From positions 19,120,501 to 19,184,500 of the forward strand of contig CATIUR010000003.1 in assembly GCA_949592205.1 (NCBI GenBank): DNA of 64,000 nucleotides, written 5' to 3'. Below are positions 11,262 through 24,540 of this stretch, in pieces (positions within the stretch are counted from its first letter, which is position 1; each line of letters begins with the position of its first letter). Position numbers and translations under genes: made by a program. A model generated the notes under the pieces. That model had not been told where the DNA came from and did no database searches. It saw only the letters and a program-made list of their open reading frames with translations. This DNA comes from Helichrysum umbraculigerum (taxonomy: Eukaryota; Streptophyta; Magnoliopsida; Asterales; Asteraceae).

Positions 11262-11751
11262 TAACACTTCCCACGGATTTTCAACCGACCCTTTAAAACG
11301 GCTGAAATTACATTGAAAGTACCCATAGATATTCAACGACATTTCTTGAATGGTTTCCCACAGATTTTCAAGAGCTAAACAATTACTAATTTGAAATGTT
11401 CCCACGAATTTTCAACGAAATGAAATTTTGCGTTACTAATCCGATGAAACTATTTTAGCGTTCCCACGAATTATCAACGAATATTATGTACTAACATCAA
11501 TTTGTTTACTTTTGAAAATTATTGAATTTTTTGACAGAAATTCATTGGAAACTAGTGGGAATTCAATTTTGTATCGTCGGATTTCCCACGGATTTTGTAT
11601 CGTCACAAATTCATTGTAAATCCGTCATTATAGTTGCCTGAATTTTCGATTCCATATTCCGGATCATAATTTGACGAAAATCCGTGGGAAATTACCCACG
11701 GAAAAACTTGTCGTGGGAAATCCGTAAGTATAATCAGATTTTCTAGTAGTG
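11262..11751. mobile_element. CACTA (En/Spm) element end with subterminal repeats
   Basis: The element ends TTTTCTAGTAGTG at 11751, i.e. CACTACTAGAAAA read on the minus strand, the diagnostic CACTA terminus. The preceding 450 bp are packed with both-strand variants of CCCACGGATTTTCAACG, as expected for subterminal repeats. No opposite end or transposase was found, so this is a truncated copy. It sits inside the P450 fragment that follows. Confidence 0.75.
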
Positions 11752-12103
11752 AATAGTGTGTCAGGAATACTCATGTTGGGCCGACTAGCGAATGCTAGAT
11801 CGTGAGTTCTCATAATCTCTCGGGCTGATTCGGCAGAGAGGCCACTAGTACGAGTACACTTCCAAAGTACAACAACATGAGTGAGCCATGTTGTTCAAAT
11901 AAGGTTTGGAGAGATCGGTGAGGACTCGTACCTAGTTGGTGGATCGAGGTTAAGTTCCCGATGATGGGAAGCTTTCGTGGAGAGGGTGGTAAGTTTTTGT
12001 TAGTCTTGAGATGAAATGTAGTTCGCTTGAAACATAATAAGATTACCAAAATGATGATGAAAGAAATGAATAATAGGATGTAGGTTCTTGAGAAAGAAAG
12101 CAT
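11752..12103 (-). pseudogene. Cytochrome P450 (CYP71-like), N-terminal fragment
   Basis: The minus-strand ATG at 12103 opens an ER-anchor helix (YILLFISFIIILVILLCF), then a basic stretch and the proline-rich hinge LPPSPRKLPIIGN, HQLG and the start of the substrate-recognition region. A one-base shift near 11834 moves the frame; the continuing frame still reads AREIMRTHDLAFASRP. At 11751 the gene is cut by the CACTA end and the rest is absent. An in-frame ATG 114 bp further upstream is less likely because it adds a non-P450 leader. It is similar to the larger P450 at 26237-35140, so this may be a relic tandem copy. Confidence 0.85.
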
Positions 12104-12338
12104 CGTCTTGTGGTTGTTGATTAAAAGATCAAGAAATAAATTATAATCATGCCTTAAGGAATATATACATATATGATGTGCTATAATCATATTGATGATG
12201 ATGATAGAGACAAACAAATTTTATTAAGTTTCTGGTACCTAAACCCATGTCCAATATATATTCTTCTACAGATCAATCAAGACTTTTGGGCCTTCTCCAT
12301 ATAGAAAACCCAAGAAGCAAAAACCAATAATCATTTTA

Positions 12339-12775
12339 GGGTTAATTGTTTGGTTATGTATCTAACTTTGCCCTTTTTACTATTGTATGTAACAAACTTT
12401 CAAAACATCTATTGTATGTAATAAACTTGTAAAAAATGCTATTGTATGTAACAAACTTTCAAAACATATATTGTATGCAATAAACTTGTAAAAAATCACT
12501 ATCGTATGGTGCGGTAGTCAATGATCTGCTAGAGTTTGCTCGTGCTGCCACAAACCAATGTTAAAGAGCAATTTTCAGTTTGGCATGTACAATGGTAACC
12601 CGCAACATACAATAGAGATCTTTTACAAGTTCATTGCATACAATAGATGTTTTTAAAGGTTGTGACATACAATAGGAATTTTTACAAGTTTATTGCATAC
12701 AATATATGTTTTGAAAGTTTGTTATATACAATAGTAAAACGAGCAAAGTTAGATACATAACCAAACAATTAACCC
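12339..12775. mobile_element. MULE-type foldback MITE with 9-bp target duplication
   Basis: Long inverted arms open with GGGTTAATTGTTTGGTTATG at the left and its mirror at the right, continuing through alternating TATTGTATGTAACAAAC words for about 190 bp each side. Identical ATCATTTTA flanks it (12330-12338 and 12776-12784). A 9-bp duplication with long arms is the Mutator signature. It lies just upstream of the P450 fragment and could affect its promoter region. Confidence 0.82.
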
Positions 12776-12784
12776 ATCATTTTA

Positions 12785-13886
12785 AATCAATTATATTATC
12801 GAGTGTCCAATGATACATCATCTCGGCTTAATATATAGATAATTTAAATGATCCATGTAACCTTGTAATTTAGTTGCGGGCTAAAGCTACGAATATGTAA
12901 CGAACTTATTTTATACTGAGTTATTTAATGAACCCATTTTTAAACTAATGTAGGTAATGAAATTTTTATGTTTGCGTTGAGATAGGTAAATAACCTTTTT
13001 TGACCAATTACATTTTGAAAAAGCTGACTTGTCCATGCCAAATCTTTTTTTTTTTTTATTGCTTATGTGGAATTTTAAAGGAGAAGGTCTACGTTTTTTG
13101 TTTTGTTTTTTTTTTTTTTTCACTTTAGATGTATTGCATTTCGTTTATTGACATGATTAGCCTAAGACCACCTGCAACACGCTTGGGATGGGGTGTTCAG
13201 GTTGTTGTGAACGTCAGAAACGTTGGCAACGGGGTGTTCAGGCGTCGTCGTGTAGTACAAAACGGGCGGATGTACGCCAAATCATGGGCACAACTAGTTT
13301 TTTCTATTCTTTTTTGTTTTGATTTTGCTTTATTTTATTTTTTTCTTTGTTTTTGATTGTTTAGAGAAAGATGATAAAGAAGAATAACATGGAGTTTTTT
13401 TTGGAAGAAAAAGAAGTTGCAGAGGTTAGATGGAGAAGAATAATGAGGGTGGAACTTTTAGGTTAACAAGCTGGGCTTTTGAAAGTGTTGAGCTTTTAAA
13501 AAAAAACTGAGCCTATTTTTGTTTGTCAAAATGTAACTAGTTCAAATTTTTATAAAAAATTAAAATATGTGTTAATTCTATCAAAAATCTGTATAAAAAT
13601 TTTTATATAAAAAATATATTTTTTTGTTATGGAAGGGGTGTGAGGTGAATTTTTTTTGTTATGTTTTTTTTTTTTTTTTTTAAATTAACTTTAACCCCTA
13701 TAATTGCAAACCAAATGATGATCCAATTGCCACAATTTTTCTTCTCCCCCTTCTCTTCAAATACCCACATTCGCCTATGATCCTCCACCATATTTTAAAT
13801 GTTTCCGATATTTCATTAATTAATAATTAACAAATTTTATTTAATTAGACCGGATTAAAAACCAATTCATTTAAATGGTCAAGTTG
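12785..13886. other. Non-coding spacer
   Basis: AT-rich with poly(T) runs near 13108 and 13660. A GC-richer segment at 13150-13290 (GGGGTGTTCAGG twice) has a short open frame without recognisable motifs. No gene is supported. Confidence 0.4.
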
Positions 13887-14545
<659 letters not shown>

Positions 14546-15308
14546 CTAGTTCTCCCAGAATTATAACTAGACTGACCATAGATTTAAGGATTCGAGAACC
14601 ATGTATGTTACGCCCTTCTTGCACTTTAGAATCTATAAGAGATACTTTTTATTTCGAGAAACATAGCTACCTACATTTTTGTGAGACAATGCCTCTTTCA
14701 CCCTCTCAAATAATTGAGTTTAGGGTTGTTAATGATTCGAATCGATGGAAATATTAAAATAATTTTGGTTATGCTCAATTACTTGTTATTGTTCGAGCTC
14801 GAATTCGATGTTGGTTTGTTTATAAGAATATTGTCCTAAAGTACTAATTTTTTAACCATATGTTGCTTGTTTATGAACAAGAGCTCGATAAACTCGTTTC
14901 ATAATTCGAAGTTGAGTTTGCATAAGGTCATGTATATTTGATGTCTTCTGTTCAAATTTTAAGTTACATGCATTTAAAGTTCTGATTAAATATATAAAAT
15001 TCTTACATAAACTAGGCTCATTTGAGTCGTTAAACTTGATTAGCTGGTTTGACTCGAAATTAAATAAGTTTTTGAATGAACACAGGTAAATATTGGTTTT
15101 ATAAACTCATCTCTATGTTTTGTTCGATAAGATCTCAACTCGAGTTCAAATATTATCAAGCTTGAGTATTTCGTTAATTGTTCTACTAGTTAACAACACT
15201 AGGTAGGTGGTGTATATATTGCTTTGTAAAATGTTTAATTGTACGTACACTCTAGTTATAATTATGTGAGGGCTTTTGTAATACCTTTTTTGTTCATTAA
15301 TAAGAGTG
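14546..15308. other. Non-coding flank of Copia-1
   Basis: No gene or clear repeat is recognised. CTCGA/TCGAG words are scattered through 14790-15160. The sequence ends in GTAAA, which is duplicated on the far side of the Copia-1 insertion. Confidence 0.4.
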
Positions 15309-15690
15309 GTAAATGTTATAGATAATTGTGGTTGTTCATATCTATTGGAGATAGATTAGATGAATTAGAGTCCTAGTTAGTTTACTATTGCTTGAAGGAT
15401 ACTCCATTGTACTCTATATATACCTATGGTTCATAATAATGAGATACATCTCTTTCTCTCTTATCTCTAATTTACAACACGTTATCAGCACGAGTCTCTA
15501 ACATAAGATCAAGTTCGTGACCGTCAATTAATAATCTTGAGGTACCCATTAAACTTTCATTACTTATGTGTTTATAATATTCAATTACAGTATGTGATCT
15601 ATATAGGTGGCGATCTTGTTTTGCGAATTAATGTACACGTGTATACCATACACTTAAGAATGAACAATTAACTTTTGTTTGATGTTTATA

Positions 15691-15724
15691 CTAGGTTTAA
15701 TACCCGCGACAACGCGGGCGATTA
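15691..15724 (-). mobile_element. Helitron-type 3' end on the minus strand
   Basis: Read on the minus strand: hairpin CGCCCGCGTTGTCGCGGG, then TATTAAAC and CTAG before T. The 5' end was not located. It lies within the Copia-1 leader region. Confidence 0.5.
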
Positions 15725-16456
15725 AATTTAACTTTCTTTATATATTAAGTTAAAAAAAATGTTACGAGCTCATGTCACGGAAAACACTATTCGTTAGCAC
15801 TTTGTGATCAGGATTACGTAACCGAAAATAGATGCAATAAAAAGATAGGGCAATGGGCAGATTTGCTATTTCTTTGTAGGCGGTTTAGTAACTTAACTCA
15901 AGAACTCAACACTATCCAATTCCACTTAAGGGTATGGGGAATGTGAGATGTAGACAGTCATACTCTTACCCGGAGGTAAAGAGACTGCTTCCAGAAAGAT
16001 CTGTGGCAAACCCGTATGCATAACAATTTGTAGACAGTCATACCCTTACCTTTGTAGACGATTTAGTTAATACAAACTTCGACTTAGCTATGATGTGTTA
16101 TCACCGTTCTTACATTAAATGTTCAATTGACCAATAGAATCACTCAATTTTATCAAATTTAGGATTTGATGATATCATAAATCATGAACTATTATATTCG
16201 ATAAAATATTTGATATATATCTATCGGCATTGATTAATGATAAATATAACAATTCATAATTTAAATCTACAATCACAAGACAAATACAATTGAATTGGTA
16301 AATGTTATACATAAAACTATTATTACGGCAAATTCAAATGTTTATATGTTTAAATTCAATATATAGATTCTCAGGATAACATTACCGTGTGACCATTTAT
16401 TTAATAGAAAATATTTGATTTACAAACCCTTTTAAATTCAAAATCCTTTTTGTATG

Positions 16457-17503
16457 TAGGAGTACAACTTAAGAGGAAAGTTCAAAAAAGAATGGTAAAA
16501 AAAGGGATAATGGAGGAACCAATAGGATTGCTCCATTTCAAATACTCATTTCTACCTTTTTTTTCAAATCTAAATATCTCACAAACCGTATGTCTACAAA
16601 TTATAAAAATTACATATTCGGAATCAACGTCTTTTTCTCTTCGATTCTAGATCTAACAAGATATACTTTCGATGAAGTTTTTTTCCATTTTTTTTTTGGG
16701 TTTTAGAAACTTTTAATGTGAAATCACATGTGATTTAACACTAAAAAATAATCACACCCACTTATATTTCCGATTAAACTTTAAATTCAAATCATTGATG
16801 GTGTAAACTGTAAAGAGATTAAGACATGAAAAACTAAGGTGTAATCATATGCGATTGAATATCAAACAATCAATCACATGTGTTTAAAGAGTAATAAAAT
16901 ACGGATTTTCAAATCATTGACTATGAATTATACAATCAAGTAAAAATCAAGTTGAAATCATAAGTGAATTATCATATATCGGTAAATTTCTCATCAAATA
17001 TCAATTTTTAAATGAAAATCATATGTGATTATATGCAAAATCATATGTGATTATATAACAAATTACTTGTGATTAAGTGTACAAATAACAATCACATGTG
17101 ATTTTTAATGAAAACTATTGCAATTTTTAATTTTTTATTTATAACTATTAATGTGGGTGAATATTAAGTTATAATCATGTGTTAAGTAGCAAATACCATG
17201 AATAAATAATCGTGAACAAATTTTAATTTTTTATCATAAATCACACGTGATTATATTGTGAAATCCGGTAAAAAAAAGCGAAAAAAACAATTCGTCGAAA
17301 GTATATCTTATGACATCTCTAATCGAAGAGAAAAACGCGCTGGTTTCGAATATGTAATTTTTATAATTTATGGACTTACGGTTTGTGAGATAATTAACCA
17401 AGGGGGTAAAAAATAGAAGTGAGTTTTGTAGAGAAATGGAAGAATCCTATTGGTTCAACCATTCTCTACTTTTTTAGCATTCTTAAAAGAACTCGCCTCT
17501 ACA
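16457..17503. mobile_element. Long-armed (MULE-like) MITE with an array of AATCACATGTGATT palindromes
   Basis: Arms of about 240 bp mirror one another: left GGAACCAATAGGATTG and CTCACAAACCGTATGTC, right the inverse of GAACCAATAGGATTC and CTCACAAACCGTAAGTC. The core holds at least seven copies of the 14-bp palindrome AATCACATGTGATT or one- to two-base variants (16722, 16843, 16872, 17017, 17039, 17090, 17239). No clean 9-bp target duplication was found, so the borders are approximate. Confidence 0.65.
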
Positions 17504-19210
17504 ACCAAAATTGGTGAAAATTTAATCATTATAAATATTAATTATTAACTAATTTAATATATTATATATTATTTTTAAAATAAAAATAAAAAAACAATCT
17601 TTTGACAAAATCTTTTCAATGTGCAGGATATCCTCTCGATTTTTTTTTAAATTTTCAAATTATTTATTATATTATATTTATTATATTTTTTAAGATTATT
17701 TATAACAAAAATTATAGGGGGCTAAGTGTAATGATTGTAAATTAATCTAGATCATTGGATCAGAAATCAAAACCCCATCGAAGGGTCCAAATTTCTCCAT
17801 GGGATTTTGGTTTATTTATATTTTAGATTGTACTGTATTAATTTAAAAGTAATAAACAAAAGATAAGAGATGAAAAAAAAAATTTTAAAAATAAACATCT
17901 GATTTTGGCTAATATAGATTTTATCGTCTGTGGTTTATGAATTGAAGCGAACAATAAACACAAAGGGTAATATTTGAATTACTGCTTGTTAAAAAAAAAA
18001 TATTCATGGGATATTGGGCTTATTAGCGGCTATGTATGTATTTAACCATACATAAGTACTAGTAAGTTATATTAAGTACGAGTTAATGGAATGGAAAATT
18101 GAACATGGCCGAAGTCGAAAAAAAAAATAGAAGATAATATGGCTTTAATTTCTTCTTGCTTAGATTTGTATGTGTATTTAATTGTTATAACTTACAAATT
18201 GATTAATTGGTATAATAATATCAAATTTTGAGGTGTAATTAATATCTTAGCTAGATTTTTGGCTTCATTCGCTATAGAATATTTTTAACTTGAAGATATT
18301 ATATACATAGTTAATTTGATATATGATAAATCAATCCCACCATTACGATGGTACTATAAGAGACTTATAATTGAATTTAGTTGTAATTGACAATTTTGAT
18401 ATGGTTGCTTTGTATGTTAAGGTTTTATCGATCAAGTGATACATGCATATTTATTGAACATAGGTGTTACATCTAACTATCTAAGTCAAAGTTTCTAAGA
18501 ACCAAGTTGATGCAGTATATGAGGATATAAATGTTTGTTCTAATTTGATATGTGGAACATGATATAACTAGCTACTTGTCACGTTATAAACACCGTGATC
18601 CACATAATTCTTTAAGTCATCGTTATCGATCATGTTGCATATATATGCTTGCCGATGTTACCAATATACTGATATAGTCATGTTTCTACCTTAATGTTTC
18701 TACCTTACTGTGTACGTACATGTTTTGTATTTTAAAGTGGATATACATATTGGGATTTAGAGAAATTCTTAGAAACATTTAAAACCAAATAAAATTTTGA
18801 TGGTTGTTTAGAAACGTATGAGCATATACCGAGTATGTAGGCAAATATGTGTGTATTTGTTATACTTTTAGTGATTCTGTTATTTTCGAGGACATAATCT
18901 GGAACCATCTTCGACCATACATATCAAAAGATAGCTCCTACGTAGTAGAAAATTAACCATCGAAATCATCATTAATAATCGGTGATAAATATTTGAAATT
19001 TTTATCTAGGACAATAGGGAATCATCTTTGCCGGCCAATGCTTATAAACATGATTACCAAATAATGTTTTATAGAAGTTAAAGTTATAATTTCTGCATGT
19101 TTTGGGGGCTTTATATCTTTGCCGATGTTTACTCAGTTTGATCTTGAGAGATTTGGATCGAAAGTTAAATCAAGATGATTAGTTGTAATAATCAATTCAT
19201 GACTTTGATA

Positions 19211-19363
19211 CAGGGGCAGAGTTAAGATTTAGAAGTAGGGGGGCAAATTTTTTTTTTTTTAATTATTTGTTCATGTTTTTGGGAGGCAAAACTTATGAAA
19301 TATCGCAAATACCCTTAAATTTTTTTCTTTTTTACATGATTTGAGAATTCTTAGGGGCCCCTG
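19211..19363. mobile_element. hAT-type MITE, 153 bp, with 8-bp target duplication
   Basis: Ends CAGGGGCAGAG and GGGGCCCCTG, flanked by CTTTGATA at 19203-19210 and 19364-19371. The core is T-rich. A related copy, inverted, lies in the P450 intron near 27979-28121. Confidence 0.82.
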
Positions 19364-19935
19364 CTTTGATATATGGTTGAAAATTTTACAACAATACTTG
19401 AGTTATATTTTGATACCTGATTAGTGACCATAATTTTTTTATTTGGATCGCTCATTAAATAGAGTTATATGGTTGCATTAACTTGATATATGTATAAAAT
19501 ATATGTTTGATCTCGATGATCTCACATAACCCGACTTTGTGATTTTTGAGTTTTGACATTATTAGTGGGTCATTTCTTTCTTGTATTGTAGATAATAAAG
19601 ATGCCTAGTTAGATATACATACATATACAGTAGATTGAATTGATGATTGACAATTTGACATAGTGTGCGAGATTTACATTATTTATTTATAGTATGATAT
19701 ATTATTCATGATGATATGTGATATTAGAACATTACACTTGTTTGATGCTATAGAATAATGGTGATACTATACATGATAGTATTAATTTATTGAAAGCTCT
19801 TAAGTAACGAGCTAATATAGCCATGAGAAATAAAAATCTTAAAGTGAAGATGCACTATTTTCTCATATTCTCCGGCTTATATTATAAAAGGAAAGTGCAA
19901 TATGGTCATAAACTTGGCGTTTATGGATCTATCTA

Positions 19936-20007
<72 letters not shown>
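19936..20007. repeat. (TA)n microsatellite
   Basis: About 36 TA units preceded by CTATCTATC. The isoleucine-tyrosine frames across it are artefacts. The nested foldback starts right at its end. Confidence 0.95.
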
Positions 20008-20011
<4 letters not shown>

Positions 20012-20515
20012 TAAATTACATTGCCTGTCCCTGTGGTTTGCACGTTATTACAAAGCCAGTCCCCGGGTCTGGTATTCCTCGGATACAGTCCCTTGACCCG
20101 GAATTTTGTATCACCACCAGTCCCTACGTCAAACGGGCGTTTATTATGGCCATTATCTCACCCCACGTGAGTTGCAAATGGCCGAGTAAATTACATTGCC
20201 CGTCCCTATGGTTCTCCATATATTACGGTCCTCGTCCCTGTGGTTGTCCGTATATATTGCCAGTCCGCACAATACTTGACCCGAGGACTGGGACCGTAAT
20301 ATACGGAGAACCACAGGGACGGGCAATGTAATTTACTCGGCCATGTGCAACTCACGTGGGTGCGATAACGACCATATTAAACGCCCGTTTGACGTAGGGA
20401 CTGGCGGTGATACAAAATTCCGGGTCAAGGGACTGTATCCGAGGAATACCCGACCCGGGGACTGGCTTTGTAATAACGTGCAAACCACAGGGACGGGCAA
20501 TGTAATTTACTCTAT
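20008..20515. mobile_element. Nested pair of foldback MITEs of one family
   Basis: An outer foldback has arms 20008-20184 and 20343-20515. Both arms start with GAGTAAATTACATTGCC and mirror each other almost perfectly (for example TCCGGGTCAAG at one end and its complement at the other). Near its centre sits a second foldback (about 20183-20344) with the same end sequence followed by different arm sequence (GTTCTCC...TATATTACGG). So one copy appears to have inserted into the loop of another member of its own family. Confidence 0.75.
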
Positions 20516-20522
20516 ATATATA

Positions 20523-21791
20523 TAGGGGAGATCAATAGGGAAGTAAAAGAATGGGGGAAGGAGGGAAGCTATTCTCAGCCACACATTCTGGTCAACTCAA
20601 AAGTCAACGCGGTGACATTTTTGTAAATAACTTGAAATCACCTCCCAGCACGTTAACATGCATTTTAAAAGCATGTTAATAAAAAACAACTAAAAACGTG
20701 ATTTTCATCTTAAATTCATCAAATTAAAGCTTGAAACTTGCAAACATAAATTCAAAAATCATAATACATAACTCGTTGAGCAAGATTGATTAACTATTCT
20801 TAGATTCAATCAAAAAAAATGTTGAAAATAGATTTCATGAAGAAAAATGTAGAAACCCATTATAAAAGATCACAAATTCATTCAATTGAGTACAAAATTG
20901 AGATATATATAAAACAAAATACAAATAAATCGATCATATACATCAATAATCAAACAAACCTGCAGTTATTTTACGTTTTACACAAAAAAGTTCTCAAAAT
21001 CAAAATTTTCATAAAGTTAACACATTTGAAATGTATGTTATAAAATTTACAACTTAAATATTCATTTATGATGAATATTTTAGCTTATATATGTTATTAG
21101 TGTATAATAACTCATATTCATCATAAATGCATGTTAAAATCTCATTGAGTTATTAACATTCATTTATGATGAATATTAACTTATATCATGCTGATGAACA
21201 TTATAACATTCATTTATAATGCATATTAACTCATATATATTGTAATACATTGTTGAATGTTATGTTATCACTTTCAACAATGTATAATAACTTATATATA
21301 AGGTAATATTCTACAAACATAAATGTTGAAGAATCTTACGTGTAATTTGATTAACATGCATTGCAAATGCATGTTAACGTTCTGGAAGATTTCAATTTTG
21401 TGAAACTCGATGGTTAATGATAACCATAATTCGATTAATGATCTGTTTATAAGTTTTATATGATGAAATTCGTTTAATTTATTGTTTTAATTGGCAAAAC
21501 ATTTTTTTTTTATAAAAACCCAAAAGCTATACCCAAAATTCATAATTTTTGATGATTTTAAATCATGACGAATTGAAGATATATATGATTGTGTTTGATG
21601 GATTGAAAGTTTATTTTGATTGATGAATCGTTGAATTCCATGCTTTAATTTTGATTTTAGAAGAAAGTAGGTTAAATGGGTATTGCATATGTATTATTTA
21701 TTGTAAGAAAAAAGGTGGGAGGAAATTGGTGGCTGAAATTTACTTCCCTCCTTCCCTCAAAATTGATGCTTCCCTCTTGATCCTTCCCCTA
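20523..21791. mobile_element. GGGAAG-ended palindromic element, long form (~1.27 kb)
   Basis: The left end AGGGGAGATCAATAGGGAAG and inner GGGGGAAGGAGGGAAGC mirror the right end CTTCCCTCTTGATCCTTCC and inner CTTCCCTCCTTCCCT. It lies in (TA)n. Internal hairpins are of the type CATTCATTTATGATGAAT and TTAACATGCAT...ATGCATGTTAAC. It appears to be a longer relative of the three elements at 8151-9893. No transposase frame is evident. Confidence 0.65.
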
Positions 21792-22299
21792 TATATATAT
21801 ATATATATATATAATCTGGCATGACCGGTTAGACCATCCCGAGTCAATGATGATGCGAAATGTATATAAGAACTAGGAAGTTCTTAAAAGTGGTAATTTT
21901 GACATAAGTTGAATGCTATCAAATAAAGTTGATATTACTGACTAAAGTTGGAATTGAATCCCTAGATATTTTTGGATATGATAAACGGGGATATATGTAG
22001 GCCTATATATCCACCTAGTGGACCATTTAGAGTTTAAATCGATGCATCGTCTAAATGGTCATGAAAATTGCAACCTACAGCTTGCATGATTAAGTGACTC
22101 TCCCAGTGAGGTTGCGAGCACATATTCCATATATCATATTTGTTTTTAAAATGTCGGTGAATGAAACATATATTAAGCGTCTTCCGTTGATTGTAATAAA
22201 TGTTGAATATCTATTAGTTCATACATAGATTACTTTTGTTGAAACGCTAACAAGTGTATTTCCTATACCGCAAAGACTGCGGTCATGATGAGAGCATAA

Positions 22300-24540
22300 C
22301 TATTACATATAGTATGGGGCCATGTTAGTATACATGAAACTATATGAATTCGCATCAGGCCAACAAGATTATGATGACTCCCCGTGATAAATTAATGTTT
22401 GGTCATAAAAGATATATCCCATCTTAAGAGTTGTGTTATACGTAATTTGGTTGCTCCACCATAACATACAAGGAAATTATCTGAAAGAAGGTTATGACTA
22501 ATCCTGAAAAGTTGCTGGGAATATGTATGGGGAGGGGAATAAGCAGCTTAAATTGGAATTATCACAATACGATATTGATCCTCATAGTGAAGAATAAGAA
22601 CTTAAGGTTCAAATGATAATTCAAATTTATTAATTGCCAGACATATTCGATGACCAAAATTGAGTGACTAGGTCACCTATATAAGCTGCTCATGCTCCGA
22701 TTAATAATGGTAATAAGTCCATGGCAAGTGGAACATGGTAGATTTATCGATTCCAAATAAAATCCTCGAAGTGGAAAGGGAGCAATAAATTTAGATGGTC
22801 AAAATCGAGGTAAAAAAGACCCCATGAGATTTGATAAAGAAACACTAGACATGAAGGTTCTAAATGAACCGCGGGTACCCAAAAGTGAAAACTGAATAGT
22901 GAAAAGATCTTAATAATTTATATCGTGTCTCGTAAAGTGTGGAATCGAATACATGAAATCGACGTCGTTAATATTTTTTTTGTATAATGTAGCGCTGTAT
23001 GTTGTTAACGAGGATCGTAAAAGTATTGATGCCAAGAAGTGCATATGTAGATATTATTGGCCAATATAAAAAGACGTAAGAAATTTATAAGAGGTGAAAT
23101 CTCTCGATGTGAGATGGTTAGGGTTGAATTATACACACGAGAAGTGTAAAAGCCTATCCTATAAAATTCGATCTTATTGCAAAAGCCCAATGAGTATGAA
23201 GCTAAGAGATATAAGGCAAGAGTATTAGCACAAAGATTTTTGCATAGACCTAGATTTAATTGAAAGGTGATATTTTATTTTGGTTGGTACGTGGATGCAA
23301 CTATGATAAATATCTTATAAGTTGGTCTGGCTATATAAGAAAACTTAAATCGCGTCAATTAGATCTTATTTGAGCTCATAAATTGTTTGATGATCTAAAG
23401 GTCCTTAAGATTGAAGGAAAGACTTCCCGAGAACACCATTTGATAAAATTAAATAAAGACCTTATTTCGATGAAAATCTTTTGGGCACATATGATAAATT
23501 CGTTCTTGCAATATTTTCTTGAAAAGAATATGTTATATAAAATGATTGTGTTAGCCCATGCATCATTTGAATATAAGTATTTTGATATTCGTATATTATT
23601 AATACTATTTGGAAGCTTCCAAAGGCAGTTGGTACTCATTACATAAATTGAGATGAACGATTTTGTAAAGACAATGTTCTATCATGGGTTGAGGATTAAG
23701 ACATCCTAATGACGTAATATTTGTGTCCCAATAGAAACCTATATAAGAAGTGCTAGTAAGACTTTTGGGCTAATGACAGTCACTAAGCACTTTAATGATT
23801 AGATGATTAATTGACCCATTTCGACCTCCAAAAGATAACGATGAAAATCTTCGTCCAGAGATACCCTACTTCAGTGCGGTTGGGGCATTGATGTTTCTCG
23901 CTGGTCATACACGACCTGATATATCATTTTCTTTGAATTTATTAGCGTGATACAGCTCGTGTCCTACACGGAGACATTAGGGTGAAATAAAACAAATATT
24001 TTGCTACCTTCAAGGTACGAAAAATATGGGATTATATTTTACTAACCAATGCAAAACTAGGTTAGTTGATTTCCAGATGCAGGATATATGTATGACCCCC
24101 ATACTGGTCGATCTCAGACTGGGTATGTCTTCATAATCGCTGGTACTGCAATTTCTTGGAGTTTAGTAAAGCAAACAATCACAGCCACCATATCAAATCA
24201 TGCGGAGATTCTAGCAATTCATTAAGCAAGTCGAGAGTGTGTTTGGTTACGAAATATGATACATCAAATCTGTGATTCATGTGGTATTTCTTCTGGACAC
24301 GAGGCACCTACAATATTATATGAAGACAATGCAGCATGCATCGCTCAACTTAAATAAGGATACATCAAAGGTGATTGAACCAAACATATTGCACCAAAGT
24401 TCTTTACTCATGACTTACAAAAATGTGGAGATATCAAGGTGCAATAAGTCCTTTCAAACGAGAATCTGGTAGATCTATTTACCAAGGCACTTCCTAATTC
24501 TACATTTCAGAAGTTTGTTCGTGATATTGGGTTACGTTGA
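22300..24540 (+). pseudogene. Copia-1 pol remnant (integrase C-term, RT, RNase H)
   Basis: Only decayed pieces remain, read through many stops and shifts. Around 23883-24540 the order is GALMFLAGHTRPDISFSLN (end of RT), CYLQGTKNMGLYF, AISWSLVKQ (RNase H), then LVDLFTKALP near the end. This block order fits Ty1/copia pol. No functional product is possible. Confidence 0.8.

Noticed and set aside
19823..20096. Open frames with long Tyr-Ile runs
   Set aside because: Translation of (TA)n microsatellite.
23376..23646. Two 87-codon frames on opposite strands inside Copia-1
   Set aside because: They fall in the decayed pol region and show no motif of their own.
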